DNA of 64,000 bases from the NCBI RefSeq assembly GCF_000515395.1, contig NZ_KI911782.1, positions 4,272,697 to 4,336,696 of the forward strand, in the 5' to 3' direction. The notes beneath the pieces were generated by a model. The model was not told where the DNA came from, ran no database searches, and was given only the letters and a program-made list of their open reading frames with translations. Source of the DNA: Jiangella gansuensis DSM 44835. Lineage in GTDB: Bacteria; Actinomycetota; Actinomycetes; Jiangellales; Jiangellaceae. Both the position numbers and the translations under genes were made by a program. This document shows, one piece after another, positions 8,354 through 17,073 of this stretch (position 1 is its first letter; every line of letters begins with the position of its first letter).

Positions 8354-10867
8354 TCAGGAGGCCACGAAGATCGCTTCAGCGTCGTCGAACCAGACGTTGG
8401 CGCCCTCGGGGACTCCGGTCAGGACGGGGACGAACTGAGCGGTCGCCACGGCCCGCGCTGGGTCGGTGGGTGGGGCGAACTCCTCCACACTCGTGACCGG
8501 CCGCCAGGTGCCCTCAAGCGTTCTCAGCGCCAAGGATTCTCCGCGCACCGTTCCGACACGCTGGTTTGCGCTGTTGAAGAGGTTCAGGGCGAACTGGACG
8601 CTCGCCTCGCCCATGCCCGGATCGGCCTTCACCCAGAACTGCGATGCCAGGATCCCCGTCCCGACGGCGAGCGGCTGAATCGGTCCGCCACGCCCTACGG
8701 ATACCGACTGCAACGACTTGTTCCCGGAGCGGGATTGTGTGGTGGAGATGCTGAACTCGCCTGTATCGGTGACCCAGGTCGCCCAGCCGGCGAAGTCGGC
8801 TTCGAAGCCGGGGTTCGTGAAGATGTTGGCATCCGGCGAAAGGGCCGCCGTGATCACGTTGACCAGTCGTGTGAAAGACGGATGATCGTCGCTGTGGGCG
8901 GAGAGCCATTGGGTGACCTCGCCCCCAGATGGTTCGTGTGTTCGCATGAAGGTGATCAGCGCCCACACCGAATAGTGGTTGTACGCCGAGAGGCCGGTGA
9001 GTCCACCGCGGGTGGGATCGAGCGGTTGGACCAGCACGGGGTCGGTTCTTGCCTCGGCCAGCCAATCCGCGCGGCGGGTGACAAGTGCCTCACGGACGGG
9101 AAGCTCGTCGCGGACGGATTGGGCGAGTTCGAGCGCGGCGGCTGTGTCCCCGGGGACGGGTACCGGCCGGGGATACAGGCGTGCCGTGATGTCGTAGTAC
9201 TCGTGGGCCCTTGCGAGCGTCGTTGCGCGCTGTCGTTGGGCCGGCGGCGCCGTTTCGGCTGTGGCGACCACGTCGTCCATCAGAGACGCGGCTTGATCCA
9301 GGGTCGCGATGTCGACGCTGGAGAGGTAGCTGGGCGAGTCGAAGGGCTGATAGGTCCGGCGCCTGATGAACCATGGGCTCTGCGAGATCTGCGTCATCCA
9401 GACGTCTTCCCAGAGCCGGTAGTACGCGCTCAGCGACGCGGCGGCTTGATCGCCAACTGCCCGGCTGCACCATTCGTCGACCAGCGCGGTGACGTCGGCC
9501 CCGGGCTCCCAGAGCAGTCGCGAAACGACCCATGGCTTCGGGCCCTCACCCCAGTTGGGGTACAGCTCGCTGTAGTGATACCGCACGCCGACGTCGTGGC
9601 TTGTCGTGTAGACCTCACCCAGCAGCGACAGGTACATGCGAGGCACCGCGTACGGCGATCCGTAGAGGTAGTCGTAGGTGCCGAGCTCGGTGGCACGTTG
9701 CGACCACGCGAGCAGCTGGTCCTCCCGATACTGGCGCGTCACGGGGTCGACCCAGGCATAGCGATCCTCGGTGAGGAACGGGATCACCGACGGGTGGAGG
9801 TCGAAAGGCGGCGGCACTTCCAGCTCGTGGTAGGCGAGCAGGCCGAACTTCAGGTCCGGGTGCTGTGCGGTGACCCGTGACGTGACCTCGTTCACCCATC
9901 CGTAGTAGGTCTCCGGTATCGGCTTGCCGATCTCGTAGCTCGTGTAGGCGCCGTCGTTGACTCCCAGCGACACCGATCTGAGCGCCGGGTCCGCAGCTTT
10001 CATGGCGAGGATGTCGTCGACGACGATGTCAACGGTTTCAGGGTTGCTGAACGCAGGCTGCCAGCCGGTGACGACACCAGACGCGGGAACGATGCCGTTC
10101 GCGTACAGATCCGGCCGGTCGCCGTAGCGTGACACGGGGAAGAACGTGTGCAGGTTGTGATGGAACTCGACCGGCTTGTTGTAGTTGCCCTGGAGCCGAT
10201 TGCGTTGCGCCCACTCGTACTGTGCCGGGTACGGGCCACCAGTCCCGGGCTCGGCCAAGAGCGGGCTGAACATACGCTGGGAGAAGGCTGGCCGGGAACG
10301 CACGATACGAGGTGAGACCGAGATGGTCGATCTCTGGGGTACGTCCTCCCCGATGGCCGTCGGCATGAGCCAGGCGACGCCGACATAGCGCTCCAAGAAG
10401 TTGTAGACGCCGTTGAGCGTTCCCCATTCGTTGGCTCCCCTGATGGTGATGGTTCCGTCGCACGGCGCGATGACGTACTCGTCGTCGACGGACCTCCTCA
10501 GGAGCCCTGATAGCGCTGAATGCGAACTCGGCCCGGCGAAGCCGACGTAGATGGCGGTGAGGCCACCCGGCAGCGCGTCGGACGGCAGGCTGGCGGTCGG
10601 CAGAGTGACGCCGGTCGACTTGGCGATGAAGGTGACGAGCTCGTCAGCGGCGTGCCGCACCGCATCGGTCGCGTCGTCTTCGGTGACGACCACCGCTCGA
10701 GCCTCACCGCCGTCCACGACAAGCAGGTCAACGGCGGAGGTCGCGGCAGCGGACGTGGTGGTAGCGAACACGAGTCCGCTCGCAGCTGCCGCGGCCCCTG
10801 CTCCGCCGATGGCGAGGGCCTGCCGGCGGGAGAAGAGGCGGGGGCCGGATCGTGGATCGAGCGACAT
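8354..10867 (-). CDS. Tat-exported DUF4838 protein with C-terminal carbohydrate-binding-like domain
   Basis: An 837-residue protein. The N-terminus has a twin-arginine signal (FSRRQALAIGG, then an Ala-rich core), so it is exported folded. Residues about 45-160 resemble the non-catalytic N-terminal domain of GH20/GH67 enzymes. The middle is DUF4838-like (TYDYLYGSPYAVPR, SELYPNWGEGPKPW). From about residue 680, NPGFEADFAGWATW starts a CBM4/9-like beta-sandwich. It is paralogous to the protein at 17074-19620. GGAGGT precedes the ATG by about six bases. A CCTAGG operator lies 102 bases upstream. A glycan-binding or glycosidase role is inferred. Confidence 0.85.
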   Translation of the reverse strand: MSLDPRSGPRLFSRRQALAIGGAGAAAAASGLVFATTTSAAATSAVDLLVVDGGEARAVVVTEDDATDAVRHAADELVTFIAKSTGVTLPTASLPSDALPGGLTAIYVGFAGPSSHSALSGLLRRSVDDEYVIAPCDGTITIRGANEWGTLNGVYNFLERYVGVAWLMPTAIGEDVPQRSTISVSPRIVRSRPAFSQRMFSPLLAEPGTGGPYPAQYEWAQRNRLQGNYNKPVEFHHNLHTFFPVSRYGDRPDLYANGIVPASGVVTGWQPAFSNPETVDIVVDDILAMKAADPALRSVSLGVNDGAYTSYEIGKPIPETYYGWVNEVTSRVTAQHPDLKFGLLAYHELEVPPPFDLHPSVIPFLTEDRYAWVDPVTRQYREDQLLAWSQRATELGTYDYLYGSPYAVPRMYLSLLGEVYTTSHDVGVRYHYSELYPNWGEGPKPWVVSRLLWEPGADVTALVDEWCSRAVGDQAAASLSAYYRLWEDVWMTQISQSPWFIRRRTYQPFDSPSYLSSVDIATLDQAASLMDDVVATAETAPPAQRQRATTLARAHEYYDITARLYPRPVPVPGDTAAALELAQSVRDELPVREALVTRRADWLAEARTDPVLVQPLDPTRGGLTGLSAYNHYSVWALITFMRTHEPSGGEVTQWLSAHSDDHPSFTRLVNVITAALSPDANIFTNPGFEADFAGWATWVTDTGEFSISTTQSRSGNKSLQSVSVGRGGPIQPLAVGTGILASQFWVKADPGMGEASVQFALNLFNSANQRVGTVRGESLALRTLEGTWRPVTSVEEFAPPTDPARAVATAQFVPVLTGVPEGANVWFDDAEAIFVAS

Positions 10868-10967
10868 CGAGTACCTCCGGTGGTCTAGCGGCCATGGGTC
10901 TGTTGACGATGTGGCGTCGTGGTGGTGGGACTCGTGCCGTCCGCACCTAGAAGGTCGTGGTAGACAT

Positions 10968-10981
10968 AAGACCTAGGACTG
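10968..10981. promoter_or_regulatory. Candidate GntR operator, first DUF4838 gene
   Basis: AAGACCTAGGACTG, with the CCTAGG core at 10972-10977, lies about 100 bases before the DUF4838 start at 10867. Confidence 0.62.
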
Positions 10982-11192
10982 ATAGGCCCAGGACGCTATT
11001 GGGCGGATCCACGGCCGTCAAGGCCTGCGCGGCAACGGATTGCAACCGGTGGCAACGCTGAGGGATGGGCAGCAAGCCGGGTCCGGTGCGCTGTGCTGGG
11101 CCGCTCGTCAGGAGCGTGGCACTGATCGTCGACATCCTGAGCATCTGTGGCTGCTGGGGCCGCCGGCAGCTGGCGGGCTAGGAACCAACTTG

Positions 11193-11204
11193 AGACCTAG
11201 GTCT
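11193..11204. promoter_or_regulatory. Candidate GntR operator, dehydratase operon (perfect palindrome)
   Basis: AGACCTAGGTCT is a perfect 12-base palindrome 43 bases before the ATG at 11247. This is the best-formed copy of the island motif and is placed where a repressor would overlap the promoter or transcript start. Confidence 0.7.
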
Positions 11205-11246
11205 GATATGGTGACAACCTCTCAATGTCTTCGAGAAAGGCCCCGT

Positions 11247-12422
11247 ATGCGTGTCACTGCAGTCCGGAAGTGGGTTGCGGAGTTCGGGTACTACAACGCG
11301 ATCTATGTCCGGATCGAGACGGACGAGGGTGTTGTGGGGGAGTCCGAGGTGGCGATGCGCCGGCGGACCCGCACGGTCGCTGCCCTCATCGACGAGCTGG
11401 GCGAGTACCTAGTGGGGAAGGACGCGACCCGGATCGAGCAACATTTCGAGCGGATGTATCGCGACTCGTTCCTGGGCGGCACCCTGCTGACGATCGGCAT
11501 CTCGGCGCTCGACATCGCCCTGTGGGATCTGAATGCGCGCGCGCTGGGCGTTCCGGTGCATCGCATGCTAGGCGGGAAGTTCCGCGACCGGGTACCGGTG
11601 TACACGCACGCCCGGGCCACCGAGACGCCGGAGCTGTTCGCCAAGGAGATCGCGGATCGGCTGGAGAGCGGGTTCACCGCGATCAAGACGACGCTGCCCG
11701 GCTTTTACACGAAGGTGTCGAGCGTGCACCACGACACGCCGGCGGCCATCCCCGCCCGGCAGACCGAGACCGAGCTCTTGCCGAACTCGATCTGGCCGCT
11801 GATCGCCGAGTACTTCGAGGCGGCCCGGGAGGTGACGGGTCCGGACGTGCATCTGATGCTGGACTGCCACGGCCGGCTGAACGTCGCGAACTCGATCCGG
11901 CTGGCCGAGACGCTCGCGCCGTACAGGCTTACGTTCATCGAGGAGCCGACGCCGCCGGAGCGCCCGGAGTGGCTGGTCGAGGTCGCGCGCCGGTCGTCCA
12001 CGCCGATCGCCGCCGGTGAGCGTTGGGCGAGCCACTATGGCGCGTCGCCGTTCCTGGAGCAGCCGGCGGTGTCGGTCGCCCAGCCCGATGTCGTCTTCTG
12101 CGGAGGCATCACCGCGGCGAAGCGCATCGCGACACTCGCGGAGACGCATGGCGTGTCCATCGCTTTCCACAATCCGTTCGGACCCCTCGCCAGCGCGGCG
12201 ACCTGGCAGCTGGCGGCGACGCTGCCGAACTTCCTCATCTCCGAGTCCATGATCACGCCACAACAGATGGTCTATTGGGATCGGTACACCGACGGGGCAC
12301 CGCAGGTCTCCGGGGGAGAGTGGCTCGTCACCGACGAGCCGGGGCTCGGGCCACGATTGCGCGTCGACGACATCCTGAAGCACCCGTTCAAGCCGGAGTA
12401 CGACCGCGGCGGCACGCGGTGA
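11247..12422 (+). CDS. Enolase-superfamily sugar-acid dehydratase (galactonate dehydratase-like)
   Basis: A 391-residue member of the mandelate racemase/muconate lactonising group, which abstracts a proton alpha to a carboxylate held by Mg2+. IKTTLPGFYTK supplies the Lys region, MLDCHGRLN the first metal Asp, FIEEPTPPER the second acidic ligand, AAGERWASHYG the third, and IAFHNPFGPLAS the catalytic His seen in DgoD-type enzymes. ATG at 11247 follows GAGAAAGG; the longer frame runs through the operator and is rejected. It heads a three-gene coupled operon. The real substrate, some hexonate or uronate, is unknown. Confidence 0.85.
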   Translation: MRVTAVRKWVAEFGYYNAIYVRIETDEGVVGESEVAMRRRTRTVAALIDELGEYLVGKDATRIEQHFERMYRDSFLGGTLLTIGISALDIALWDLNARALGVPVHRMLGGKFRDRVPVYTHARATETPELFAKEIADRLESGFTAIKTTLPGFYTKVSSVHHDTPAAIPARQTETELLPNSIWPLIAEYFEAAREVTGPDVHLMLDCHGRLNVANSIRLAETLAPYRLTFIEEPTPPERPEWLVEVARRSSTPIAAGERWASHYGASPFLEQPAVSVAQPDVVFCGGITAAKRIATLAETHGVSIAFHNPFGPLASAATWQLAATLPNFLISESMITPQQMVYWDRYTDGAPQVSGGEWLVTDEPGLGPRLRVDDILKHPFKPEYDRGGTR

Positions 12423-13351
12423 GCTCGCCCTTCACCGGCATCTGGCCGGCTCCGCTGACGATGTTCGACCTCGACGGCCGGCTGGACGAGGAGGCCATGG
12501 CGGCGCACTTCGACTGGCTCGTCACTGCTGGTGTGCACGGGCTGGTCGTCAACGGCACCAGCGCCGAGTTCATCGCGCTGACCGATGCGGAGCGGCGCCG
12601 GCTGCTCGAGATCGCGATCACGGTCAGCGCCGGCCGGGTGCCGGTCCTGGCCGGCACGGGCCACTATTCGACGGCGGCCACCATCGAGGCGACCCGGCAC
12701 GCCGCGGACACCGGTGCGGCCGGCGCGCTGGTGGTGCTTCCGTACTTCCAGCGTCCCGCTCGGCCGGAGGTCCTGGACCACTACCGGGCGATCGCCGCGG
12801 CCGCCGGGGAGATCCCGCTCCTCGTGTACAACATTCCAGCCAATGCCGCGACGGCCGCGGTGTCGGTTCCGGACCTGGCAATGTTGTACCGCGAGGGCGT
12901 CGTCCGTGGCGTGAAGAGCACCGGGCCGGCGATACACCTGGTCAACGAGCTGCGCACGACGCTCGACGACGGGTTCCGGGTCCTCTACGGCGGTGCCACG
13001 GCCCCGGTGGAGGCACTGGCCGGCGGCGCGCACGGCTGGGTGAGCGGCCTGCTCAATGTCATTCCCGCCGAGGCAGTACGGATATGGGACGCGATGGGCC
13101 GCGGCGACGTCGAAGACGCGCGAGCCGAGTGGGCCCGGTTGTGGCCATACCGGAGGCTGCTGGTCGATCCACCGTTCCCGGACGCCAGCGACCTCGCCAT
13201 CTACCGTGGCCTGCTGCGCATCTGGGGGCGTCCGGCCGGCTACTGTCGACCACCACTGCGCGACCTCGACGCCGACCAACTGGCGGAGCTGGAGAAGCTG
13301 GCCCGGCTGACGGCCGCCACGGTCGGGTCGAGTGCAAGGAGTCGGGGATGA
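12419..13351 (+). CDS. DapA/NAL-family aldolase (dihydrodipicolinate synthase-like)
   Basis: A 310-residue Schiff-base aldolase or dehydratase of the DHDPS/N-acetylneuraminate lyase family. LVVNGTSAEFIALT is the substrate carboxylate-binding region, LVYNIPANA holds the catalytic Tyr, and VRGVKSTGP the Schiff-base Lys. GTG at 12419 overlaps the preceding stop (GTGA). Between two enolase-superfamily dehydratases it most likely cleaves or dehydrates a 2-keto-3-deoxy sugar acid rather than making lysine (inference from context). Confidence 0.87.
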   Translation: MSSPFTGIWPAPLTMFDLDGRLDEEAMAAHFDWLVTAGVHGLVVNGTSAEFIALTDAERRRLLEIAITVSAGRVPVLAGTGHYSTAATIEATRHAADTGAAGALVVLPYFQRPARPEVLDHYRAIAAAAGEIPLLVYNIPANAATAAVSVPDLAMLYREGVVRGVKSTGPAIHLVNELRTTLDDGFRVLYGGATAPVEALAGGAHGWVSGLLNVIPAEAVRIWDAMGRGDVEDARAEWARLWPYRRLLVDPPFPDASDLAIYRGLLRIWGRPAGYCRPPLRDLDADQLAELEKLARLTAATVGSSARSRG

Positions 13352-14634
13352 CGTTACGAGTGACCGGTGTCGAACGTTTTGTCGTCAACGTGCCGTTTCG
13401 GGAGCGGGTCAGGCCGTGGAACGAGCTGTTGGTGGCGAAGTGGGGCGTGATCGAGATCGTCAAGGTCACGACCAGTTCGAGGGGCATTGTCGGATACGGC
13501 GAGACCTTGGTGCATTACACCTGGGAGCAGGTGACCGACGCGGATGTGAACCGCGTGGTCGGCACGAACCCGGCCGAGCACCTGGCTGACGACTCATTGG
13601 GCGCAGGACTGCAGATGGCCCTGTACGACGTCGTCGGCCAGGCGCTGGAGGTGCCGATGTACCGGCTCCTCGGCGACCCTAAGATCCGCGACTGGTGCCC
13701 GATATCGTGGTGGAACACCAAGATGCCGCCCGGACTGCTCGCCCTCGAAGCGCGGGATGCGGTCGCCGAGGGCTACCTGGCCCACAAGATCAAGGCAAGG
13801 CCGTGGTTCGACGTGCGCGAACAGGTCGCCGCGATCAGCGACGTCGCCCCCGAGAACTATCTGATCGACATCGACTGGAACGGCATGCTGCGCAGTCCGG
13901 GAGAGGCACTGCCCGTGCTGCGTGAGCTGGACCAGTGGTCGCGGATCGGTCTGTTCGAGAGCCCGATCCGGCAGGACGACGTCATCGGCCATGCCCGTCT
14001 GCATGCTCAGTCGCCGCGGCCGCTGGCCGAGCACTTCCGCAAGGACCTCTTTCCGGTCTGGATGCGAGACGACTCGCTGGATGCCTTCGTGGTGTTCGGG
14101 GCAGGGGTCAGCGGCATGATGCGGCAGGGCCATCTCGCGGCGAGCTTCAACAAGAGTTTCTGGCTCCAGGTGGTCGGGACCGGGTTGACCACGGCCTTCA
14201 CGCTGCATCTGGGTGCCGTGCTGAGCCATGCGACCTGGCCCATGGTCACCGGGATGAACACCGTGGCCGACGATCTGATCGTCGAGCCGATCGAGATCCG
14301 CAACGGCCTGGCACGGACCCCTGAAATGCCCGGGCTCGGGGTCGCCGTCGACGACGACGCGCTCGAGAGGTACCGCGTCGACACCTCCGAGGTGCCGGCC
14401 ACGCCACGGCGGATCCTGGAGTTCGACATCGGCGACGGCCGGCGGCGGTACTACGCGGACATGCTCCAGCTATGGCGGGACTGCCGGGACGACCGGAACA
14501 TGCCGGTGCAGCCGCGGCATGCGACGTTGACCCTGCGCGACGACAACCACTCGGTGGAGTTCGACCAGATCCACCAGCGGCTACAGCGTGCGCCGGTGTG
14601 GGACATGGATCTCGCGCTCCCGAACTGGGAATGA
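13348..14634 (+). CDS. Second, divergent enolase-superfamily enzyme
   Basis: A 428-residue protein with the enolase-superfamily layout but only distantly like the gene at 11247. The N-terminal capping domain includes RPWNELLVAKWGVIEIVKV. In the barrel, HKIKARPWFDVREQ gives a Lys-x-Lys motif, YLIDIDWNGM a metal Asp and LFESPIRQDD a metal Glu. The C-terminal His block is unclear (FTLHLGAVLSHATW is a candidate). ATG at 13348 overlaps the aldolase stop by ATGA. It probably dehydrates or epimerises another acid of the same pathway. Confidence 0.8.
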   Translation: MTLRVTGVERFVVNVPFRERVRPWNELLVAKWGVIEIVKVTTSSRGIVGYGETLVHYTWEQVTDADVNRVVGTNPAEHLADDSLGAGLQMALYDVVGQALEVPMYRLLGDPKIRDWCPISWWNTKMPPGLLALEARDAVAEGYLAHKIKARPWFDVREQVAAISDVAPENYLIDIDWNGMLRSPGEALPVLRELDQWSRIGLFESPIRQDDVIGHARLHAQSPRPLAEHFRKDLFPVWMRDDSLDAFVVFGAGVSGMMRQGHLAASFNKSFWLQVVGTGLTTAFTLHLGAVLSHATWPMVTGMNTVADDLIVEPIEIRNGLARTPEMPGLGVAVDDDALERYRVDTSEVPATPRRILEFDIGDGRRRYYADMLQLWRDCRDDRNMPVQPRHATLTLRDDNHSVEFDQIHQRLQRAPVWDMDLALPNWE

Positions 14635-14673
14635 GTGGGTGACGGCGGCGCCGGCAGGACCACCTGGAGACTA

Positions 14674-14687
14674 GAGCCCTAAGTCTC
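14674..14687. promoter_or_regulatory. Candidate autoregulatory GntR operator
   Basis: GAGCCCTAAGTCTC resembles GAGACCTAGGTCTG at 11192. It lies 40-120 bases before the possible gntR starts. It suggests the regulator controls its own gene. Confidence 0.55.
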
Positions 14688-14805
14688 ACCTTGCGATAGG
14701 ATGGCTGAGATCTCCGGGTGAAGGGTGATGTGCGTGGTAGCGCAGAGGGCTGGTGCGGCGAGTGTCGACGCGGAGGAAGCTCGAGGCCGCGGCGAGCGAG
14801 TCCTC

Positions 14806-15477
14806 ATGGGCTCTAGCGTCGCGGACAAGATCACCGAGTATATCCGCCGAGAGTCGCTCGTCGAGGGTGATCCGCTGCCCTCCGAGTCCCGCCTCGCCGA
14901 CGAGTACGGCGTCAGTCAGCGGGTCGTCCGGGACGCGCTGCGGCTGCTGAGTCAGCAGGGCGTGATCTGGACCCGCCAGGGCAAGCGCGCGGTGGTCAGT
15001 AGCCTGCGCCCGGTCGGAGTTCTCGGCTACTTTCAGCATGCGGTGGCTGGTGACTCGGAGGCGATCCACGAACTGCTGGAGCTCCGTCAGGCCATCGAGA
15101 CCCGAGCGGCCGGGAGCGCTGCGCCGCGCCTGAGCGCCGAGGATCTCGCCAAACTGTCCGAAATTCTCGACCAGGCCGAGGCCGAGGACGTGACGTCCTC
15201 GTCGCGAGTCGATCTCGACCTCGCCTTTCACCGGTCCATCGTCCGGCATTCCGGCAACCGGTTCTTCGACGCGATCCTCGAAGTGCTCACCGCCACGCTC
15301 ACCGAGGAGCGGCGGCGCGGCCAGGAGCTGACCGAGCACGCCGGCGGCACCCACGAGATCAGCGACCGCGAGCACCGGTCGATTCTGCGGGCGCTGGAGG
15401 CTCGAGACAGTTTCCTGGCCGAGCAGGCCATGCGCGCCCACCTCGAGCGGGTGCGGCAGACCTTCCAGGCCATGTGA
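14806..15477 (+). CDS. GntR/FadR-family transcriptional regulator, likely controller of the island
   Basis: About 223 residues. Residues 1-70 form a winged helix: EYIRRESLVEGDPLPSESRL, then DEYGVSQRVVRDALRLLSQQGV and TRQGKRAVV. From about residue 85 a helical FadR-type (FCD) effector domain follows (LLELRQAIETRAAG, LDLAFHRSIVRHSGN, DREHRSILRALEARD) with the metal-binding Asp/His pattern. The start is uncertain: ATG 14806 gives a compact domain, while GTG 14734, ATG 14728 and GTG 14725 lie behind GAAGGG. FCD regulators bind short palindromes and respond to carboxylic or sugar acids, fitting the repeated CCTAGG sites. Confidence 0.88.
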   Translation: MGSSVADKITEYIRRESLVEGDPLPSESRLADEYGVSQRVVRDALRLLSQQGVIWTRQGKRAVVSSLRPVGVLGYFQHAVAGDSEAIHELLELRQAIETRAAGSAAPRLSAEDLAKLSEILDQAEAEDVTSSSRVDLDLAFHRSIVRHSGNRFFDAILEVLTATLTEERRRGQELTEHAGGTHEISDREHRSILRALEARDSFLAEQAMRAHLERVRQTFQAM

Positions 15478-15494
15478 CCTGTCGCGCCGATCTC

Positions 15495-15510
15495 CGCCCC
15501 ACACGGGGCG
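15495..15510. terminator. Short hairpin between convergent genes
   Basis: CGCCCC and GGGGCG are separated by four bases. The hairpin lies in the 42 bases between the gntR stop and the stop of the leftward oxidoreductase gene and could serve both. There is no clear T-run. Confidence 0.4.
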
Positions 15511-15519
15511 TGCGGACGA

Positions 15520-16857
15520 TCAGGCGGTCACGTGGTCGCTCAGTTCGATCCAGCGTTGTTCCCGCATCGACCGGTCCGCGGCGAATCCGAGCAGATGCCC
15601 GGCGACGGAATCGTCGAGTGTGGTGGCGGAGATCGACGGATCTTTGTGCCGGACGATGTCGACGAAGTCCTCGACGAGCCGCATATCGCCGCCGCCATGC
15701 ATCTCGCCCTTGATGTCGAAGCGGACGTGCTCCTCCGCGTACTCATGACCGGGCCTGGCGTCGAAGGTGCGCACGACGAAATGCCCATCCTCGAGAACGC
15801 CCTCGATCTCGCCTTTGGTGCCGACGATCTTGATGGTCCGGCACGGCTTGGCGGTGTTGCCGACGACGTTGAGGGTGGCGGTTGCCCCGTCGGTGAACTC
15901 CACCATGACCGATTGATGGTCGACGACCGTGTTGTCCGCATGCCACACGCAGCGGCCGAAAGGACTGTCGTTGCGCAGAGACGCCAGCTTGTCCTCGTAG
16001 GAGGGTTTGCCGTCCGGGCGTTCGATCGGTTGCCAGGCGTAGACGCCCCACAGGTCCTGGTCGATGTAGTTCTTGCGCGCCGAGTAGGGACAAGCGGACT
16101 CTATGGAGCAGTCGACCAGGCAGCGGGTCCCCGCGCCGGCAGGCGCCCGCTCGGCTCGGAAGTACGACCGGTCACCGAAGCTGGTGACCCGTCGCGGCGG
16201 GATCCCGCTCTTCATCCAGACCAAGAGGTCCAGGTCATGGCATGACTTCGCCATCAGCAGGGACGATCCGCTGACCTCCGCGTTGCCCCACTTGCCACGG
16301 ACGAAGCCCACGGCCATGTGGTGGTAGCTCACATGCTCGGCCAGCTGCATGTTGATGATGTCGCCGATCTCACCGGCGGCGAGTCGCTCCTTGATCCGCA
16401 CATAGAAGGGGGCGTAGCGCAGGACGTGGCAGATGAGCACTGTTCGGCCGTATCGGGTGGCTTCGCGCTGGAGGGCCATGACGTTTTCGGCGGACGTGCT
16501 GATGGGCTTCTCGAGCAAGAGGTCGTAGCCGCCCTTCAGTAAGGGAACGGCGGTCGCGAGATGAAGATCGTCCATCGTGGCGTTGATCGCGACGTCGGCG
16601 ATCTTGCCGTGCGCGATGAGTTCGTCCACCGAGTCGAACCGGTGGGCGGCCGGCACGCCGAAGCGTCTGGCGGCCTCGCTCTGCCGGAGGGGGTTGGGAT
16701 CGACTACTCCGACGATCGCGAGGTCGTCGGGCGCAGTCGTGGCGTACGTGGCGTAATGCAAGCCTCTGTGCCCGGCACCGACGATCACCGCCCGCAGCGG
16801 GCCGGTCGGCAAGCTCGACTCCGGCGGCCGGCGATAGGCGGTGAGTTCATTAGACAT
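15520..16857 (-). CDS. Gfo/Idh/MocA-family oxidoreductase
   Basis: A 445-residue NAD(P)-dependent oxidoreductase, longer than usual. AVIVGAGHRGLHYATYA is the nucleotide-binding loop and LLLEKPISTS the intact Glu-Lys-Pro motif. AKSCHDLDLLVWMKSG is the C-terminal catalytic His/Asp region. A Cys-containing insert (VDCSIESACPYSARKNY) follows and is common in sugar-degrading subgroups. ATG at 16857 is preferred, with GTGGAG about ten bases before it; the frame extends to 16908. It has its own promoter and a CCTAGG-type operator. Confidence 0.87.
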   Translation of the reverse strand: MSNELTAYRRPPESSLPTGPLRAVIVGAGHRGLHYATYATTAPDDLAIVGVVDPNPLRQSEAARRFGVPAAHRFDSVDELIAHGKIADVAINATMDDLHLATAVPLLKGGYDLLLEKPISTSAENVMALQREATRYGRTVLICHVLRYAPFYVRIKERLAAGEIGDIINMQLAEHVSYHHMAVGFVRGKWGNAEVSGSSLLMAKSCHDLDLLVWMKSGIPPRRVTSFGDRSYFRAERAPAGAGTRCLVDCSIESACPYSARKNYIDQDLWGVYAWQPIERPDGKPSYEDKLASLRNDSPFGRCVWHADNTVVDHQSVMVEFTDGATATLNVVGNTAKPCRTIKIVGTKGEIEGVLEDGHFVVRTFDARPGHEYAEEHVRFDIKGEMHGGGDMRLVEDFVDIVRHKDPSISATTLDDSVAGHLLGFAADRSMREQRWIELSDHVTA

Positions 16858-16913
16858 CGAAGGCTCCACTTCGGTTGGCAGATGACTGCGCCATGTCTGA
16901 ACGGACAAAAGGT

Positions 16914-16927
16914 AGGTCCTATGTTAG
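16914..16927. promoter_or_regulatory. Candidate GntR operator, second oxidoreductase gene
   Basis: AGGTCCTATGTTAG has a perfect left half (AGGTCCTA) and a weaker right half. It lies 57 bases before the oxidoreductase start at 16857. Confidence 0.5.
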
Positions 16928-16980
16928 CGGATGGCTCCGCCAAAATAGAGCGCAAGCACACTGAGAGTGGCGCCTGGTCG

Positions 16981-16994
16981 AGGACCTAGGACCC
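16981..16994. promoter_or_regulatory. Candidate GntR operator, second DUF4838 gene
   Basis: AGGACCTAGGACCC is almost identical to the site at 7061-7074. It is followed at once by TTGACG, a possible -35 element, and lies 80 bases before the ATG at 17074. Confidence 0.65.
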
Positions 16995-17073
16995 TTGACG
17001 TATCTAGAGCTCGCCCACATACTCGGGGATCGGCACGTACCAACGTGCCTCGGATCGATCGTGGGAGGTTGGG

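Larger units (their letters stand above)
10868..11246. promoter_or_regulatory. Divergent promoter region between DUF4838 gene and dehydratase operon
   Basis: About 380 bases with no convincing gene, holding two copies of the island palindrome (10968-10981 and 11193-11204), one close to each outward gene, and a half-site CACCTAG at 10944. Confidence 0.6.
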
